NCBI GenBank assembly: GCA_021307315.1
Contig: JAJSPD010000081.1
Span: 124,001 to 188,000, forward strand
Length of the DNA stretch: 64,000 bases
DNA from: Bisporella sp. PMI_857
Lineage: Eukaryota; Ascomycota; Leotiomycetes; Helotiales; Helotiaceae
Reading direction: 5' to 3'
Within the stretch, counting starts at the first letter, position 1. Each line of letters opens with the position of its first letter. Of the stretch, positions 46,140-58,999 are shown piece after piece. The notes below the pieces were generated by a model. It was not told the origin of the DNA, ran no database searches, and saw only the letters and a program-made list of their open reading frames with translations. The position numbers and the translations under genes are program-made.

Positions 46140-47550
46140 TTAACACACCAGTATCAATCTCCTCGGAACAACTAGCCACTCAGCCCACCCATCTCCTAAA
46201 TACTTCTCAATAGCAGTCAGTAAAATGTTTCCTGCGTTTCCCACAGCCCAGAATGCCCTTCTGCTATGTAACAGGACAGAAAAGTAAGCCATAATAACCA
46301 GTGCCTCTGGGGTCCTGTCATTAAGGAACTCCGTATACTCAGCTGATACCTGAATTGGCCAGGCCATAAGCATCCTTCCAATTGGCCGTTCATCAGCTAT
46401 AATCTCCAAGGGTTGAGAATTATAGACTGAAATTAAGCTTGTAACAGCTTCGCAATACACTTTAGATTCCAAGGTGGAAAGAGTATCAGATCGGTGAAAT
46501 TTAGTACGCAGATGTTCAAAAGCACGAGTCACCTCGTTGTCATGATGCATGGCTGGCCAGTCGTAAGGTTGCATCAAATGTTTGGCGTCCGAATTCTTGA
46601 TGAACTCCCAGGAATTCCCAACCATTGTCCGCACACCTTTTAAAAGCTGCATCGACTGAACAAGGCGATCAAGAAATGAGCTGAGATCTGGACTAGGGCT
46701 TAAGAGGCTGTCGCACAAAACGTGTAGGCCTAGGACAGCAGAGAAGAGAAAATACGGGATTATGTTGTCTTGGTTGTAAACATGTGCTAACGAGTTGAAG
46801 TGAGATAGTGCCTGTGTTTGGAGAGTGATTGACTCAGTACGATAGAGCTTAGACTTCGAAGGACGTTGAATACTGAGGCGAAATGCTGAGATTGCAAGTA
46901 CTTCGCACATCAGATATGGATATGAGAACGTGTACTGGATGAGAACTTAGTATTTCATATACTATATAAGATGAATAGGGTGAAACAGTAAATAGAAACC
47001 CAGAAATAGTAGACGGCAATCGTTGTGTGAAAGCAATAGGAAGGCAACATCTCCAAAGATCAAGGAACCGACAAGACTAGAGAAGACTTACTTGAAGTAA
47101 TGTGGTGCGCCATTGATCTTGGAATGATATGTCGGAAAAGAAGCAACCAGAATTACAGATTATATTCTGGAATAGTTCTAGATGAAGAAGATTGACATAA
47201 GGATCGAGAGGCGGAATTAAAGGTGTCAGAGGTCGACAAGAGTAATTGATCGTATAGGGTGTGATGCTGGGCAGGGGGATTGTAGATACGGCCAAGTTTT
47301 CGGGCTCTCTATACATAACAAACTCGTTCTCTCTTTTGTTCTGACGATTAGTGCTACGCGTATACGAGCACTGTTTACTGGCGGTTATACAGATAACACA
47401 AGCAGGGTGAGTCTCATCACACTAGGGAAGATTATCATCAGCACTTAGATCTCGTGACCATGACTTCGATTTACAGTACTTTACCTTTTTTCGACTGCGT
47501 TTGCACTGCTCACAACCCAGTCTGGATTTCTTATGACTTCTACGGATCAT
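46140..47550 (-). CDS. UPC2-like Zn2Cys6 regulator
   Basis: Exons 47550-47485, 47421-47092 and 46934-46140 give 396 residues. The protein starts MIRRSHKKSRLGCEQCKRSR, with the zinc cluster Cys 13, 16, 23, 29, 32 and 39 placed at the very N-terminus, as in the UPC2/ECM22 group of sterol-uptake regulators and their many fungal relatives. The second exon has PYVNLLHLELFQ, and the third YPYLMCEVLAISAFRLS and LIISVYNSQ-like helices ending at LVVPRRLILVC. The architecture (short, N-terminal zinc cluster, helical ligand-binding-like C-terminus) fits this group better than the long fungal_trans regulators. An RTA1-family gene lies just upstream on the same strand. Whether it truly answers to sterols cannot be read from sequence. 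Confidence 0.84.
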
Positions 47551-48063
47551 GAAGCAAAATGGTCAGTGCCTTCAGGCGATAATAAATAATTTTTGGGTAT
47601 ATAGCGAATTGAGGCTGCGCACTTGATGGTTGATGGCGGATGAGGTCGTGAGAGTGGAAGTCTGCGACAAGTATGGAGACAATACGCCAAGACTGATGCC
47701 CAGACGCCGGTACCTAACTTGGGATATTGTTGCCTTGTGGTACACTTCGTAGGCCACAGCACAGCCACTTAACTTGCATAAGCACGCAAAAGTAATCCAT
47801 CTAAGTATCTCAGCACCCCTGCTACAGGCACCAGAAAAAGTGGCCAGTTCTCAAGATTCATAATATTATTCAGCTTCTATCACAGTGCCTAATCATCATC
47901 CATCTAAAGTTACATTGTTCGCATCATATATATCTTAGCACCATCTTCTATGACTGCTAGCCCTTCAAGAGAGAGCCTCAGGTCACAGCTGCTTCAGCCA
48001 GAAAGTATGATATCATCGCCCTGCCCCCTCTTCCGTTCCAAATCGATCTTCCACTCATAGTCC
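47551..48063. other. Spacer, UPC2-like promoter and RTA1 3' end
   Basis: About 510 bp between two minus-strand genes, containing the regulator promoter. No gene was seen; two overlapping short frames near 47547-47768 appear spurious. Confidence 0.35.
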
Positions 48064-48968
48064 CTAGGACAAATAACCTCTGTTACTCAGCTCTATTCTC
48101 TCCGAGTTGGTAACCGTAGATTTAATGTAACCAGGATACCAAATTACAAAGAAAACAGCAACACCCAACATTGGCACCCCGTCAAATACATAAAGTGTCC
48201 ACTCATGTGTTAGTGAATAACCATCAATACCCTGGGCATATTCTACAATACGAAAGACCGATCGAGCAAAGATCAAAATGCTAACGGTATACGTCATATA
48301 GAGAGTCTGCTTCCAAGGGGCGTCCGTTATGTAAGACTCTCGTGTAGGCTTTTTCCTCAGCCGCACTTCGAAGGTAACTGCTATTGCGAAGAACAACGCC
48401 AGAAGAGCAAGCTGAAAGACCAGGCCACCTAATATAATGTTCTCCCCAATCTTAGCAAGGTTCTCGTGAGGCGTTAAACCTGCCGCTCCTGACTGAACAT
48501 TCAGTGACAGCAGATCCCCAACCACAAATATTTTGCTGAGCCAGTTGATGCGTATGATGGATAAGTGCTCGCCTTTTACGCAGCGGATGATTCGGCTGAG
48601 GGTCATGTATATCGAAGCGGCGAAGAAGGCGGGCGCTATCACAAGAAATGCGCTTTGGATCACGTAAATGGAGAGGTTGTTAGTGTTGTTGTATGCGACT
48701 GCTCGAGCTACGTAACCTATCACCTCACCTAGGTTGATGTGTTAAATGCTAAAGTTTGACTTGCATCCAGAGAATGGGGTATCTGGGGATACTTACATAG
48801 GCATCCAATAGCAAATGATACACAGAACCAACTACGCATCTGGTAAATCCGCCAGAAGTGTGGAAAGGTGATGGCAAGAAAAAGGAGGGTGAATATTATC
48901 GAGGCGGGTTGGGATGGGAGAAATTTCCACAAGTAGTAATCGCCTTTGTATGGCTCAAGGACTGCCAT
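48064..48968 (-). CDS. RTA1-family membrane protein
   Basis: Exons 48968-48797 and 48728-48064 give 278 residues with seven predicted membrane spans, the standard RTA1/RSB1 layout. Family marks are an N-terminal Tyr-rich segment (EPYKGDYYLWKFLPSQPASI), GCLCEVIGYVARA, QSAFLVIAPAFFAASIYM, LSKIFVVGDLLSLNVQSGAAG, VFRIVEYAQGIDGY and a final VFFVIWYPGYIK. Members sit in the plasma or internal membrane. They are linked to sphingoid-base export, sterol stress and azole or aminocholesterol tolerance; the precise activity is debated. The exon junction uses GTAAGT and a CTAG acceptor and restores GCLCEVIGY in frame. It lies upstream of a UPC2-like regulator on the same strand, an arrangement that suggests shared lipid-stress biology. 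Confidence 0.9.
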
Positions 48969-51900
48969 CGCTTTTGTGGTTTTTGTAGTCTAAAGATTGA
49001 TTAACCATAAATGTATAACAGAATTGGAGGTAGTATCATAGAAGACAGAATTTTATGGAACGAAAGGGGATACAAAAATAAAAAATGAACTGAAAAGGAC
49101 ATGTTATGAAATCAGTTAGGAGAACAGAGGGACAACGACTTTATTAGCAGTGAATCCATGCTTGTCATCCCAAAAAAAACCCCCGCATTATTATCCGAAA
49201 GCCCCAAACATTGAGATTTCCCAAAACGGCTTACACGCGTATTGAGAAGGGGACGTGCGTTATGTCCTACTTACCCGAACTAGCTATCAGGGATTAAGCG
49301 ATGGTCAGGTGAAGTTATGGAGTCGATTCCACAACCATGTATTTTGGTTCCACACAAGAAATGTCCTCAGATACAAAGGAAATCAGCTTCCTTCTCCTTC
49401 GCCTGCTGGCTATCTGAAGTTTGTTAAAAGGATGCCGGCATGTAAGGACTAGCAAGAGTTAGCCTTAATACTTTTGTTTCTGCATTACGAAAGGATCAAA
49501 CACCTCATCTTGCTTCATCAAATCCAATTCCGACAGCGAAACCAGACAAATTTGTGAATACCTCTTCGTCAGCAGGCATTGACTTTCATTTAAACTGTCG
49601 ATTCTCAGCCTTAAACATATTCCCTACCCCCAAAATTCTTGAGGCCAAATCAACGCATTGATCTCAATGACATTTCCAGTGAAATTTAAAGGGGCGACCC
49701 GGGGGGGAGCTAATTTCCATCTATCCAACATTCTTGATTCCATTCTAATTCCTTTTAATGGCTATTACTACATAGCCATAGACCCCTTACAGAAATGATA
49801 TACCTTGGGCTATTGCTCGAGTACTAGGAGGAAAGGGGGGGGGGTTGACTTCATCATTCTGTTACCAGACGGACTCGATGACGCCATACAGAAAGATATA
49901 GATCTCTCGTAGCAACTGTTGTTCCAACTACTAGGTGATATTGAATTAGAACTTGAACGTATCACGGAAACACTCTGGGGTTGCTTGGCCATCCGTACTA
50001 TTTGTCTGCCGTAGAACAACCCATACAGCTTACTTAGGGTATCATGGAGAGTTTGAACTCATCAATATTTTGTTGCAAATACAGGCACTATCAGAGATAA
50101 TAGGCCGATGCAATCATTTTGCCAATGTGAGGGACACATATCATCCTCAACGCCCAATCCCCTTGCCTCCTGGTCCATGCCACGTACCTACAACTTCCAT
50201 CTAAGAGAGTGAAGTGAATGGTCGGTTACTGACGTTTGCTCATTAGTAGTTCAGAAGCTAAAGGTCACCCAGGGAAGCGTATGTACCGAGCGAGGGGGGA
50301 ATGAAAGTGTTTTTAGACTAACTGTCCGTCAAATTACCAGGCAAATACTGCTGTTTAATCATGGAATCTGCTTCGATGCTTCAAGTATTTATTTGCTATG
50401 TCAACGGCAGAAGACATGTTAGAGAGATATAAGCTACTATGTGGAGTCAATTGAGCATTTCTAAAACATGTCTATTATCCAAATATACTATGTACGATAG
50501 AGTCGGAGAAGTAAAACGAGTTTCTGTTGACTCTCTTCACTTTTAACTGTGTGTCAAACTAAGTTTCCAACTAGTTCTCTATTTCATGCGGATATAAATA
50601 CTATATAGTCTCTTTCAGGCACCTGCTCATACTTGGATAATAATATAACCATGAGCTAAATTTCAGAAAGAGTCCAGTTTGCGCAGATGTCCACCTAAAT
50701 ACATGTTCCAAAGCACGACGGAGCTCTCACAATATCTCTATTTATTGGCCATAGCTTAATAATTGGGTTCAATCAGCCAAGAGCTGAAATGATTCTAGAA
50801 TGCCAGATAAGATGGCCGAGAAGGACAAGCAAAGATGGCTTGTATGTGTATGAAAGTGCAATTCAGCAACCAAGTCGCGACATTTATACTTCGAGATCAT
50901 TACCAATTGTAAATACATCTTATATCACTAACAGATTTCACTTTGTATTCGGAATAGGACACTGAAGATTTGAGTCCTCTATAAAATTACCTGACCGGTG
51001 AGATACACCATGGTCATTTCGCTCACTACAGACGGATAATTCCGCAGCAAACATGCGCCTCCATTAGTCATCATAGTTCCCTCTAAGGATATCGTATAAG
51101 CATCGTCAGATATACTAAAATCTCTTCAGATGTACCTTATTCCAAGGCTGCCTGGCGCTTTTATAGTGCGCGACGAGCTTATTACCATAACTAAGATCAC
51201 TCAATTAATTTTTCTTTCACCCCAATCTGAACATGGATGAACCATCATTCTGTAAAGTATGCTAACCACAATTCACACGTTGCTATAGATCTGGACGAAG
51301 AGTTCTAATAGCTAGTTACATCATAAGGCCCTGTCAAATGTTTAGCGTTTTTGCGTAGTAAAGCAAAACTGTATGCTCAGCTATTAGAATATTGATATTC
51401 TCGGTCATATATGAACGGTGATTGTTCCCTGTGCAAATAGGTTGCCAAAAGATACCTAGCAAACTAAGCGACCCCTGACCTTTCAGTCTTGAAGCACCTG
51501 ACAATTATTATTTTGATCGCAAAGTTAGACAAGCCGCTAGAAAAGCCATCCCAATTTCCAGCATCAGACGACAAGAAGCATTGTGCTTGTCAAAGTCAAA
51601 TCACGCTATGATGGGTGACGTGCACAAGTATCGCTGTGAGACCCAGCCACTCTAAGCATCTGATAACATAAAGGATTAAAGCATTGCTCCAGGGGACATG
51701 GAGTCCAGATCTGGCTATTGGGGGCAAGTATTTGTAAGTTGCCCAAGTTCTCAAAGGGCTTGGTTATTAGTGGCTTCCCGAAATTCAGGTCTCCGGGTCG
51801 GCGATTCCTTGCTAGTGACCAAGAGCATATGCTGTAGTCTGGCCTCGAGTGGTTGGAATGAATCAACCCCCACACGGAACGAATGGTTGGTTAGACAAAG

Positions 51901-52661
51901 GAATATTCCAGATGTGCCGATGATGCCACGGCTCGTCCCACAAACCATGTGAGAGTAGTGAAGATACATCTATGTTCCCACGGTAGTGCCCAGATGCCCA
52001 GCCTTGTGCTTTCATCTTGGCGGCTTGGGTTTCCAGCCTCGTGTAACCTTCTGGTCCTCTTGCCAAATCACAGAATTGGATGCCTTTTGAGGAGGTCAAC
52101 TGACCCACATAATTAACTCGCTTCGCCTCGCTTGGATTTACTTGGTCTCGCTTGGCAGGTCTCTGAGCTAGTATGGCCCTATCTTTTCAAAAACATGTAA
52201 ACCCTCGAAGATGGATACATAATTAATATCATCCAGAACTTCAAACCCGATAATATTCTAACTATTCAATAATCTTCGAGTGGCTCATTTCACATGATGC
52301 CCGCTCACGTTTCCAAGGGCTTACGCGGAAGACTTGGCTTCTGAAATTTTCACGCGCCAATGTGCAGCCACGCCTTCCAAGATACTACCAAGATGCTTTG
52401 GAACACCACAATTCTCTCGGTGACTGGTTACCCTTGTGATAACCTGTAGTAGTACATGATTGCGTGCTCAGGGCAATACATGTCATCATGTTGCCCAGAA
52501 TTTCTGGCCCTGAGAGTGCTCCAGTAGAGAAAAGAAATATGAGCCTCTAGGAATTGTTATAAAGTAGATGCCCATCTTCATGAGGGGTCCACCATCCAGG
52601 AAGGTCGTTTCTTCCTTCGAAGCTCTTGATAGGGACAAGTCTTTTCGCCTGCAAGACAGCT
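48969..52661. other. 3.7-kb gene-less stretch
   Basis: No protein family or spliced model could be found in either strand. It is AT-rich with a G-run near 49835-49844 and loose repeats of CGCTTGG-like words near 52118-52160. Frames near 51606-52108 stay open but look random. The left end is the RTA1 promoter, the right end the promoter of the DAL5-type carrier at 52662. Confidence 0.4.
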
Positions 52662-54551
52662 ATGGCCCCTCTTGAAAGCAAAATCTCCCGTCCGGATGAC
52701 TATCCGCCGCCTCGCGAAGATGAGGAAGCGCTAGCCTTGTACCGCGACTGGTCAAAGGAGGAGGAATCTAAAGCTAAACGAAAGTGAGCATTCATTGTCA
52801 AAGCTTCTGCTAAGCTTCGGTCTAATATATATGCTGTATAGGTTGGACTTTATTATTATGCCACTGCTGACTCTTGGATTCTTCTGTTTGCGTATGTGTA
52901 ACCCCCAATCTTTTCTCTTCCCTGCAATAAACTGACAATATTTCTCTTTCACAGAGCTCGATCGTGGCAACATCGCGAATGCGATCACTGACAACTTCAT
53001 GAAAGATGTTGGTATCACTCAGGATCAGTTCAATGTTGGTCAGCAGATGCTCTCATTAGGAATTGTTCTCACCGAGATACCGTCAAATATGATTCTCTAC
53101 CGAGTCGGTCCTGGCAAATGGCTCACTCTGCAGCTCTTCCTTTTTGGTGCTGTCAGCACGTTTCAGGCTTTCCAGAATAGCTACAGCTCGTTCATCGCAA
53201 GCAGATTCTTGCTTGGAATTACCGAGTCCGGCTTCATCCCAGGCGGGCTATGGACACTCTCAACATGGTACACCAGAAGCGAAACTGCTAAGCGTGTTAT
53301 GTTCTTCTACTTCGGCAATCAGTTCGGCCAAGCATCCTCGAAGCTGCTTGCGTATGGAATCCTCCACATGCGTGGTGTTGGCGGAAAGCCAGGGTGGTTC
53401 TGGCTATTTGTTATCATGGGGACATTTACAATCTTTTGCGGCTTCATTCTGGGATTCTGTTTACCGGACTCCTTCAGAAATCCGCGGAGCACATTCTTAC
53501 CTAACATAACTTTCTTCAATGAAAGGGAACTACACATACTCAAAACACGTGTAATTCTTGATGATCCGATGAAAGGAAAGAAAAAGAAGAGAATCGGGTT
53601 GTCGGCTTTCAAGAAGGCTGTAAGTTATTGTCGGCACCTTACGTTTCAAAAAAAAAAAAAACTCTCTTAAAAATAATTAACTCTGACTTTTATTTAGTTC
53701 TCAAATTGGCGTCTATGGGTTCATTTCTTCATCACATTATCCAACAACGGACCTCAGCGTGCTTTTGATACCTATTCTCCATCGATTGTTTCGAGCTTTG
53801 GTTTCGGTGCGCTCAACAGTAATGCACTCGCTTCTGTTGGTCTTTTCTTGCAGATTCCCGTTTCGTACTCTTTTAGTTATGTTTCAGATCATTTGTGAGT
53901 AATCCTTGTGAGTAGCCAATGCTATGAACAAGTGCTAACATAGCTATTCTTAAGCAACAAGCGTGGGGAGACCGTAATGGCAGGTTTAAGTTGCCATTTG
54001 CTTGGCTATATCTTCAACCGTATCTTCACTGAAATTAGCAAAAGAGGAGTGCGATACTTCGGAGTAGTCTGGACGCAAACATTCGGAACATTTTCACACC
54101 CACTCAATATTGCTTGGATGTCTCTCACCTGTGATGACTCAGAAGAGCGAGCCCTTGCTATGGCCATGTAAGCATTACTCCTATCAACTAAACCGTTCCC
54201 CTGTCAACTTTACTAATAGGAGTGACAACCAGGGTAATCATGGGTGCCAATATTGCTGGTATATATGGTGCTCAAATCTTCCGCCAAGACGATAGACCAC
54301 GATATCGTCGCGGTTTCAGCATCAACATTGCTGTCATAACCGTAGGTCTCACGTTAGCAACCATCAGATTTATTGATGATCGTATCCGCCGCCGTAAGAT
54401 TGCGGGACAGCTCAGGGGTGACTCTATTAGCGACAACATCTCTCATGAGGATGAGAAACAGAAAGCAGTTGTGGCTAGTGAAGAGCAACCTCAAACTGTG
54501 CTTATCGGAAGCGAGCACAAGCCTATTGTAGCTGCAGACCCTACAAGATGA
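52662..54551 (+). CDS. MFS transporter, DAL5/TNA1 type
   Basis: Exons 52662-52783, 52842-52891, 52955-53619, 53698-53894, 53955-54167 and 54233-54551 give 521 residues. Marks of the anion:cation symporter branch are KLDFIIMPLLTLGFFCLQLD then RGNIANAITDNF, LGIVLTEIPSNMILYRVGPG, SRFLLGITESGFIPGGLWTL with STWYTRSE, and ANIAGIYGAQIFRQDDRPRY. In relatives the last motif reads GNIYGSQIYRADDAPRY. About twelve spans are expected. Substrates in this branch include nicotinate, pantothenate, allantoate, biotin precursors and tartrate-like acids, so the cargo is open. Introns 1 and 2 flank a 50-nt exon. It is intact and stands alone in a gene-poor stretch between lipid-related genes and HET gene 2. Confidence 0.88.
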
Positions 54552-56520
54552 TACAGAGCAAAGTATTGGCATTTGTGTATGGGAAAGTGTAATTTAGGTT
54601 GGGACAGGATTGCGTCTGTTGTTGGAGTCATTCAGAAACGCTGCGCTGGATTGGGGTTTCCCAGTATCAAGCACACTCCAAAATTGTTACAAAGTGCACC
54701 CATGCCTATTTCTGTGGGGTTAATCGTTGATTAGTCCTTTCTGGTTGACGATTGTCGGTTCTCAGACTACTACTCCTTCAGATCCTAGAACAATTTCAGA
54801 TCAAGTTATTGCCTGCGATCACAAAAAATAGAGCAATCTCCACGTCTATTACAGTCACGTGCTCGTTTATGCAATTTTATCTCGCCTTACACCAGTAGAC
54901 ATTTGTTTTTTCTATTAGCCATTTATGGTTGAGAGCCAAGTTTGAACTAAAATTGTCTCTTGCCCGACTAAACTCAAATCAGTTGCATGGTTTGTCTTCG
55001 AAGGCCGCCAAGTGCTCTGGGCATCGCGTCGTATTCTTCTGTCATTATCGAAATGATGTAGAACATGGATTTTTAAGACAAAGGAGGATAATGATGTTTT
55101 TTGAGGCTGAGATCGCAATTGTACATCAACTTGGCGCAATTTAACCTTGAAAATGCGACCCACGAGAGACTTCCCAGAAGAGCAAAGTGTTGTGCATTTT
55201 ATGTTATCATACGTTTGAGGAGATGAGCATCAGCCGACGTAAATATATACAAATTAGTTGTGAACCTTGCATAAAGATGATCAATATATTATGCTATTGG
55301 CAGGTTGGTTTTGTATTAGTAATGAATATACCGAGAAATATTATCAAGTCTGTCATGATGGGGGCGAGATATGTCAACGCTTCCTCAATAATCACATCGC
55401 CCGGGCGGCGGCGTAGTTCAATCTTAGCCATGTCAAACAGCCTTTCCTAGCCTCTTCTAGCCTCGAATTAGGTCAATCATATTACAAAAACACCTCCAGA
55501 AGGAGGACAGTATGGTCTCTGTAAATCCAAAAAGGCAGCCCAAGACAACTGTAGTAGGAATTACTGACGATATTCTGGTTTCTATTACTAGGGCCATATT
55601 TCTTATAGCACAATTAATATCTACTCATACAAGAGTGCATAATAGTCTTCAAATATTCTTGTAGTGCGATTTGCCGAACACTATGAGTTTCCGGACAGTG
55701 ACTATCTTCAACTACAGAATGTGATGCAGAATTATTTTCAGGTGTATAGTAGTGTAGAACTATACTAACCCTATCTACACAGTCCAGATCAAATTTAGTG
55801 TAGTAAATTATGAAAAACGTCTGCACCAAAAGACTAATTGTTGATAGGTAGCGGTGGCCCGTTGAGTTGGCTCGAGCCAGTTGCGGATGATTAACCAGCA
55901 ACCAGCGAGACGCCATGTCCCCAAAGATCCAGCTCAAACCAGGCTATCAACAATATAAGCAGGAAATACAAGGAGAATTCTTCCTATCGTTCCTAGTTAT
56001 TTCTACAGACAGGGTCTTCTTTTCATTTCATAGAATATAAGGCAGCCTCATATGTCTTGCTGTGGATCTCAACCCGAAACCAGGTCGTCCTGGCGTCGGT
56101 AAGTCTCTATTCGACACAACATCATCTTAGGTGATGCCAATCTCGATGCATTGTTCTTAAGCGATCGCTACAGATCAGCTTAGCTTTGCGTCCAAAAACC
56201 GTAGACGCTAGGAGCTAGATTGGGCTTTGTTTCAATGAGTCAAATCAAAGAAAGAACAGAAATCCGCTGGAAGGAACGCTTTGTGAGTTATAGTTACCTC
56301 CCTATTACATACAATAGTTGCCTTCGGTAGATAGGAAGGTCCGTTGACGCAAGTTGGCGTATAAGCGGTATGTGTTGTTCAGGCTTAGGATATAAGGGTA
56401 GTTCTAAATTAGAGAAACCCTGAACTAGACTTAAGCCGGGAGATTCTAATATTGTACATGATTCCAACTAATACCTATCCAGGCTGGAACGATCTATTTT
56501 TCCTCACCCAATCCGTTTTC
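54552..56520. other. 2-kb gene-less stretch
   Basis: It holds the 3' end of the carrier and of HET gene 2, whose coding parts converge on it. CACGTG occurs at 54857-54862. The open frames near 54929-55163, 55187-55450 and 55614-55937 show no family resemblance. Confidence 0.4.
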
Positions 56521-58999
56521 TTACCCTAAAATCACTAGCTGTCTTTTCGGCCTGGCTTTCATCCACTGATTTTCCTGAATCCTCGCAACGCAAATCCGAT
56601 ACGCGACGCCTCCTCTCCTAAAGACCTGCAAAACGACTTTCTCAGGCGCACTACCAGGCGCTGCATTGGTTGCAAGAAGAATGAACGCAAACTTACCCTC
56701 GCCTGCTTGACATATAGCATCATTCCCATCACCACGCGTACACCAGTCCGTTTTTCCAACAATGGGCCCTTTAGGATCGGAAGTATTACGGACTTCGAAG
56801 TAGGAGAATTCGGCGTCGTGCCATGTCGTGTTTTCGGCTAGTACTGGACCAGTTACATGAAAGACAGCAATTTCGGACCAGAAGGCGATGAATTGGTTAT
56901 CAGGAGTCTTTCGGAGAATATCTTCTGTCAAGAGTGGACACTCCGAAAGAATAGACTCCAGCGTGACGATGTTTGGATTCTGTAGATGCCTGGGGATACT
57001 AGGTATCGGCGGCATCGGAGCCTCTGTCTCATCACTGATGGTCCTTGATATTCTGACTACTCGGAGTGGTGAATTTCGCAGAACATAGCAAACGATCTCC
57101 TCCCTCATGCTGGATCGAAGTGTTAGTATATAATTTCGTCAGTAAATGCCAAAGGTCAAGTGGCTCACCCCGTCTCCCTGTATTGGTTTGTGAAACGCAT
57201 TTCCACGCTACCCATCCAGCCTATCCATGACCAGCTCGGAAATTGGACCCTGCAATCTAAAGTCGTCATAGGCAGTGTAGTAAGTCCCTCCCTACGTGCT
57301 AGCGGCGACCCTCGGCTTCCCCCATTCTTTATTTGCGCATGTCGATTCCAACATAGGCCGAGTTCGAATCGCGTTACCGGTATAGCCCAGAGGAAGTTCT
57401 TCCAGTCATGCCCCTGAATTCCTGAAGAATCCCCGAAAAAGCGTCGTAGGCATCTCCGCGTACAGTGAAATGACGCGACGAGAACTCGGAGATCTGGACC
57501 CTGAGATCATCCCAAGCTTTTTCTCCGTCATTGTCGAACTCAGCTGCCTCCGTTGCTTTCGAACTGACACCTATAAATCCAGATCCAATATCAAAGTCGT
57601 AGAACTTGAGCTTTCGCTTCGTCATATTTGTCTCAGCGAAAATATCTTCAGTCCAGGTAGCCTCCCGGCAACTCCAGTATACTTGCGTGTCAGTGAAGAT
57701 CAGGGCGCGTCTCGAAAGGGCTCTTTCCTGTAAGGTCCATCCGCGGGTCGACCAGTTAGTGCCAAAAAGGTAGTCAGTCTGCCATAGTGAACGAACAGTC
57801 TGTGCTGTTACTAATTGAATCTCAGATGACTCTGTAGTGCTGTCTTTAACCTTGACGATTTGTTGGCGGAACATACGAGGCTCGCGAACCCCGGATAGTC
57901 CAGATTCCGCGTCGATACCGGATGCCGCTACTATTGTAAAGAGAGCATGCTTATATATTTCGCCCATGTAGGAAAGATGATGAGACTTGTCTAGTGCATC
58001 GTCCTGAAGAATGCATAGTGCGTCTACCCAGAGATACTGAATACCAAGCATTTCTGTCAAATGCATTGCATCTTCGATAGTTTTGGACACGGCACCACTC
58101 AAACTTCCAGCAATCCCGAGCTTTTTCATGTTGTGTCGATTGATCACAAGCCTTTGAGCGAAACCCCAAACGTAGCTAAGAGCTAAATATTTCATGTCCG
58201 CAATATTAACATTGTCGAACCGTTCTACTGCTCTCAATTTTACGTCAATGAGTCTAAATGCCCTTATCTTGCTTAATTCAAAATTAACATCCTGAAATTC
58301 TATTTGATGATGTACGAACCGAGATGAGAACACCGTACCACAATGATCTTCGTGCCTCGAGGTACACTCGTCTATCCAAGCACGCAACATGTTGAACTGG
58401 ACTTGAGGCGACGCGATACGGCCGCTGAGAAGACGGCCATCATCCGGAATTTCTTCATCATTGAAAAGCGGCAATGGAACCTTTGAATGCCGTGTGTCAT
58501 ATTCGTGGAGGGCATGCTTTGCCCATATTGTTTTTGGAAAGAAAGTATGACTTTCTGTAAAATTATCAGTCCACTTAATAGTAAGGGATCGAAAAGTGAA
58601 GAGAAGATCCTGTGCTTGTTCGACTCCGAATCCCATATTTTCTAGTACCGCAGGGGAAACACTGCTTATATTTTCTGGTGCGAAGTAGCCCCTAAAACCG
58701 AGCCCCACAGTACAAAGCATATCCGGGTCTAGCCCTTCGGCAGCATTGTAAACATTAGTGTCGTCGTACACTTGAGATATGGCTCTACAAAGGTTACACA
58801 GGTCTGCCGATGACTGAATGCGTTTCATTGGGCCAAGTTCCCATTCTGTCTGCGAACCCTCTAAGTTTCGCTTGAATGGATATTGACCAGTGATGTCGAG
58901 ACTAGCCGAAAGTCGTCGAAGCTGTCCTGCCGTCGGAACTCGAAGTAAGTTGAAATTAATCGCGGAGCAGAATTCGCATAAAGTTGCCTTGGATTCCAT
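56521..58999 (-). pseudogene. HET-domain gene 2, single frameshift
   Basis: A HET protein reads from 58999 with all three motifs: YLALSYVWG, IQYLWVDALCILQDD and RGWTLQERALSRRALIF. The N-terminal Cys pairs CEFCSAI and CNLCRAI are typical of this class. Near 57411-57414 (a run of four C on plus) the frame shifts: FSGILQEFRG should continue as HDWKNFLWAIPVTRFELGLCW but that lies in the next frame. From there coding runs to about 57169, through an intron (GTGAGC donor, CCAG acceptor), to a last exon 57109-56521 starting MREEIVCYVL. One missing base explains everything. As read, the protein ends at 57374 after 541 residues, which would still contain the HET domain, so partial function is possible. 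Confidence 0.82.
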
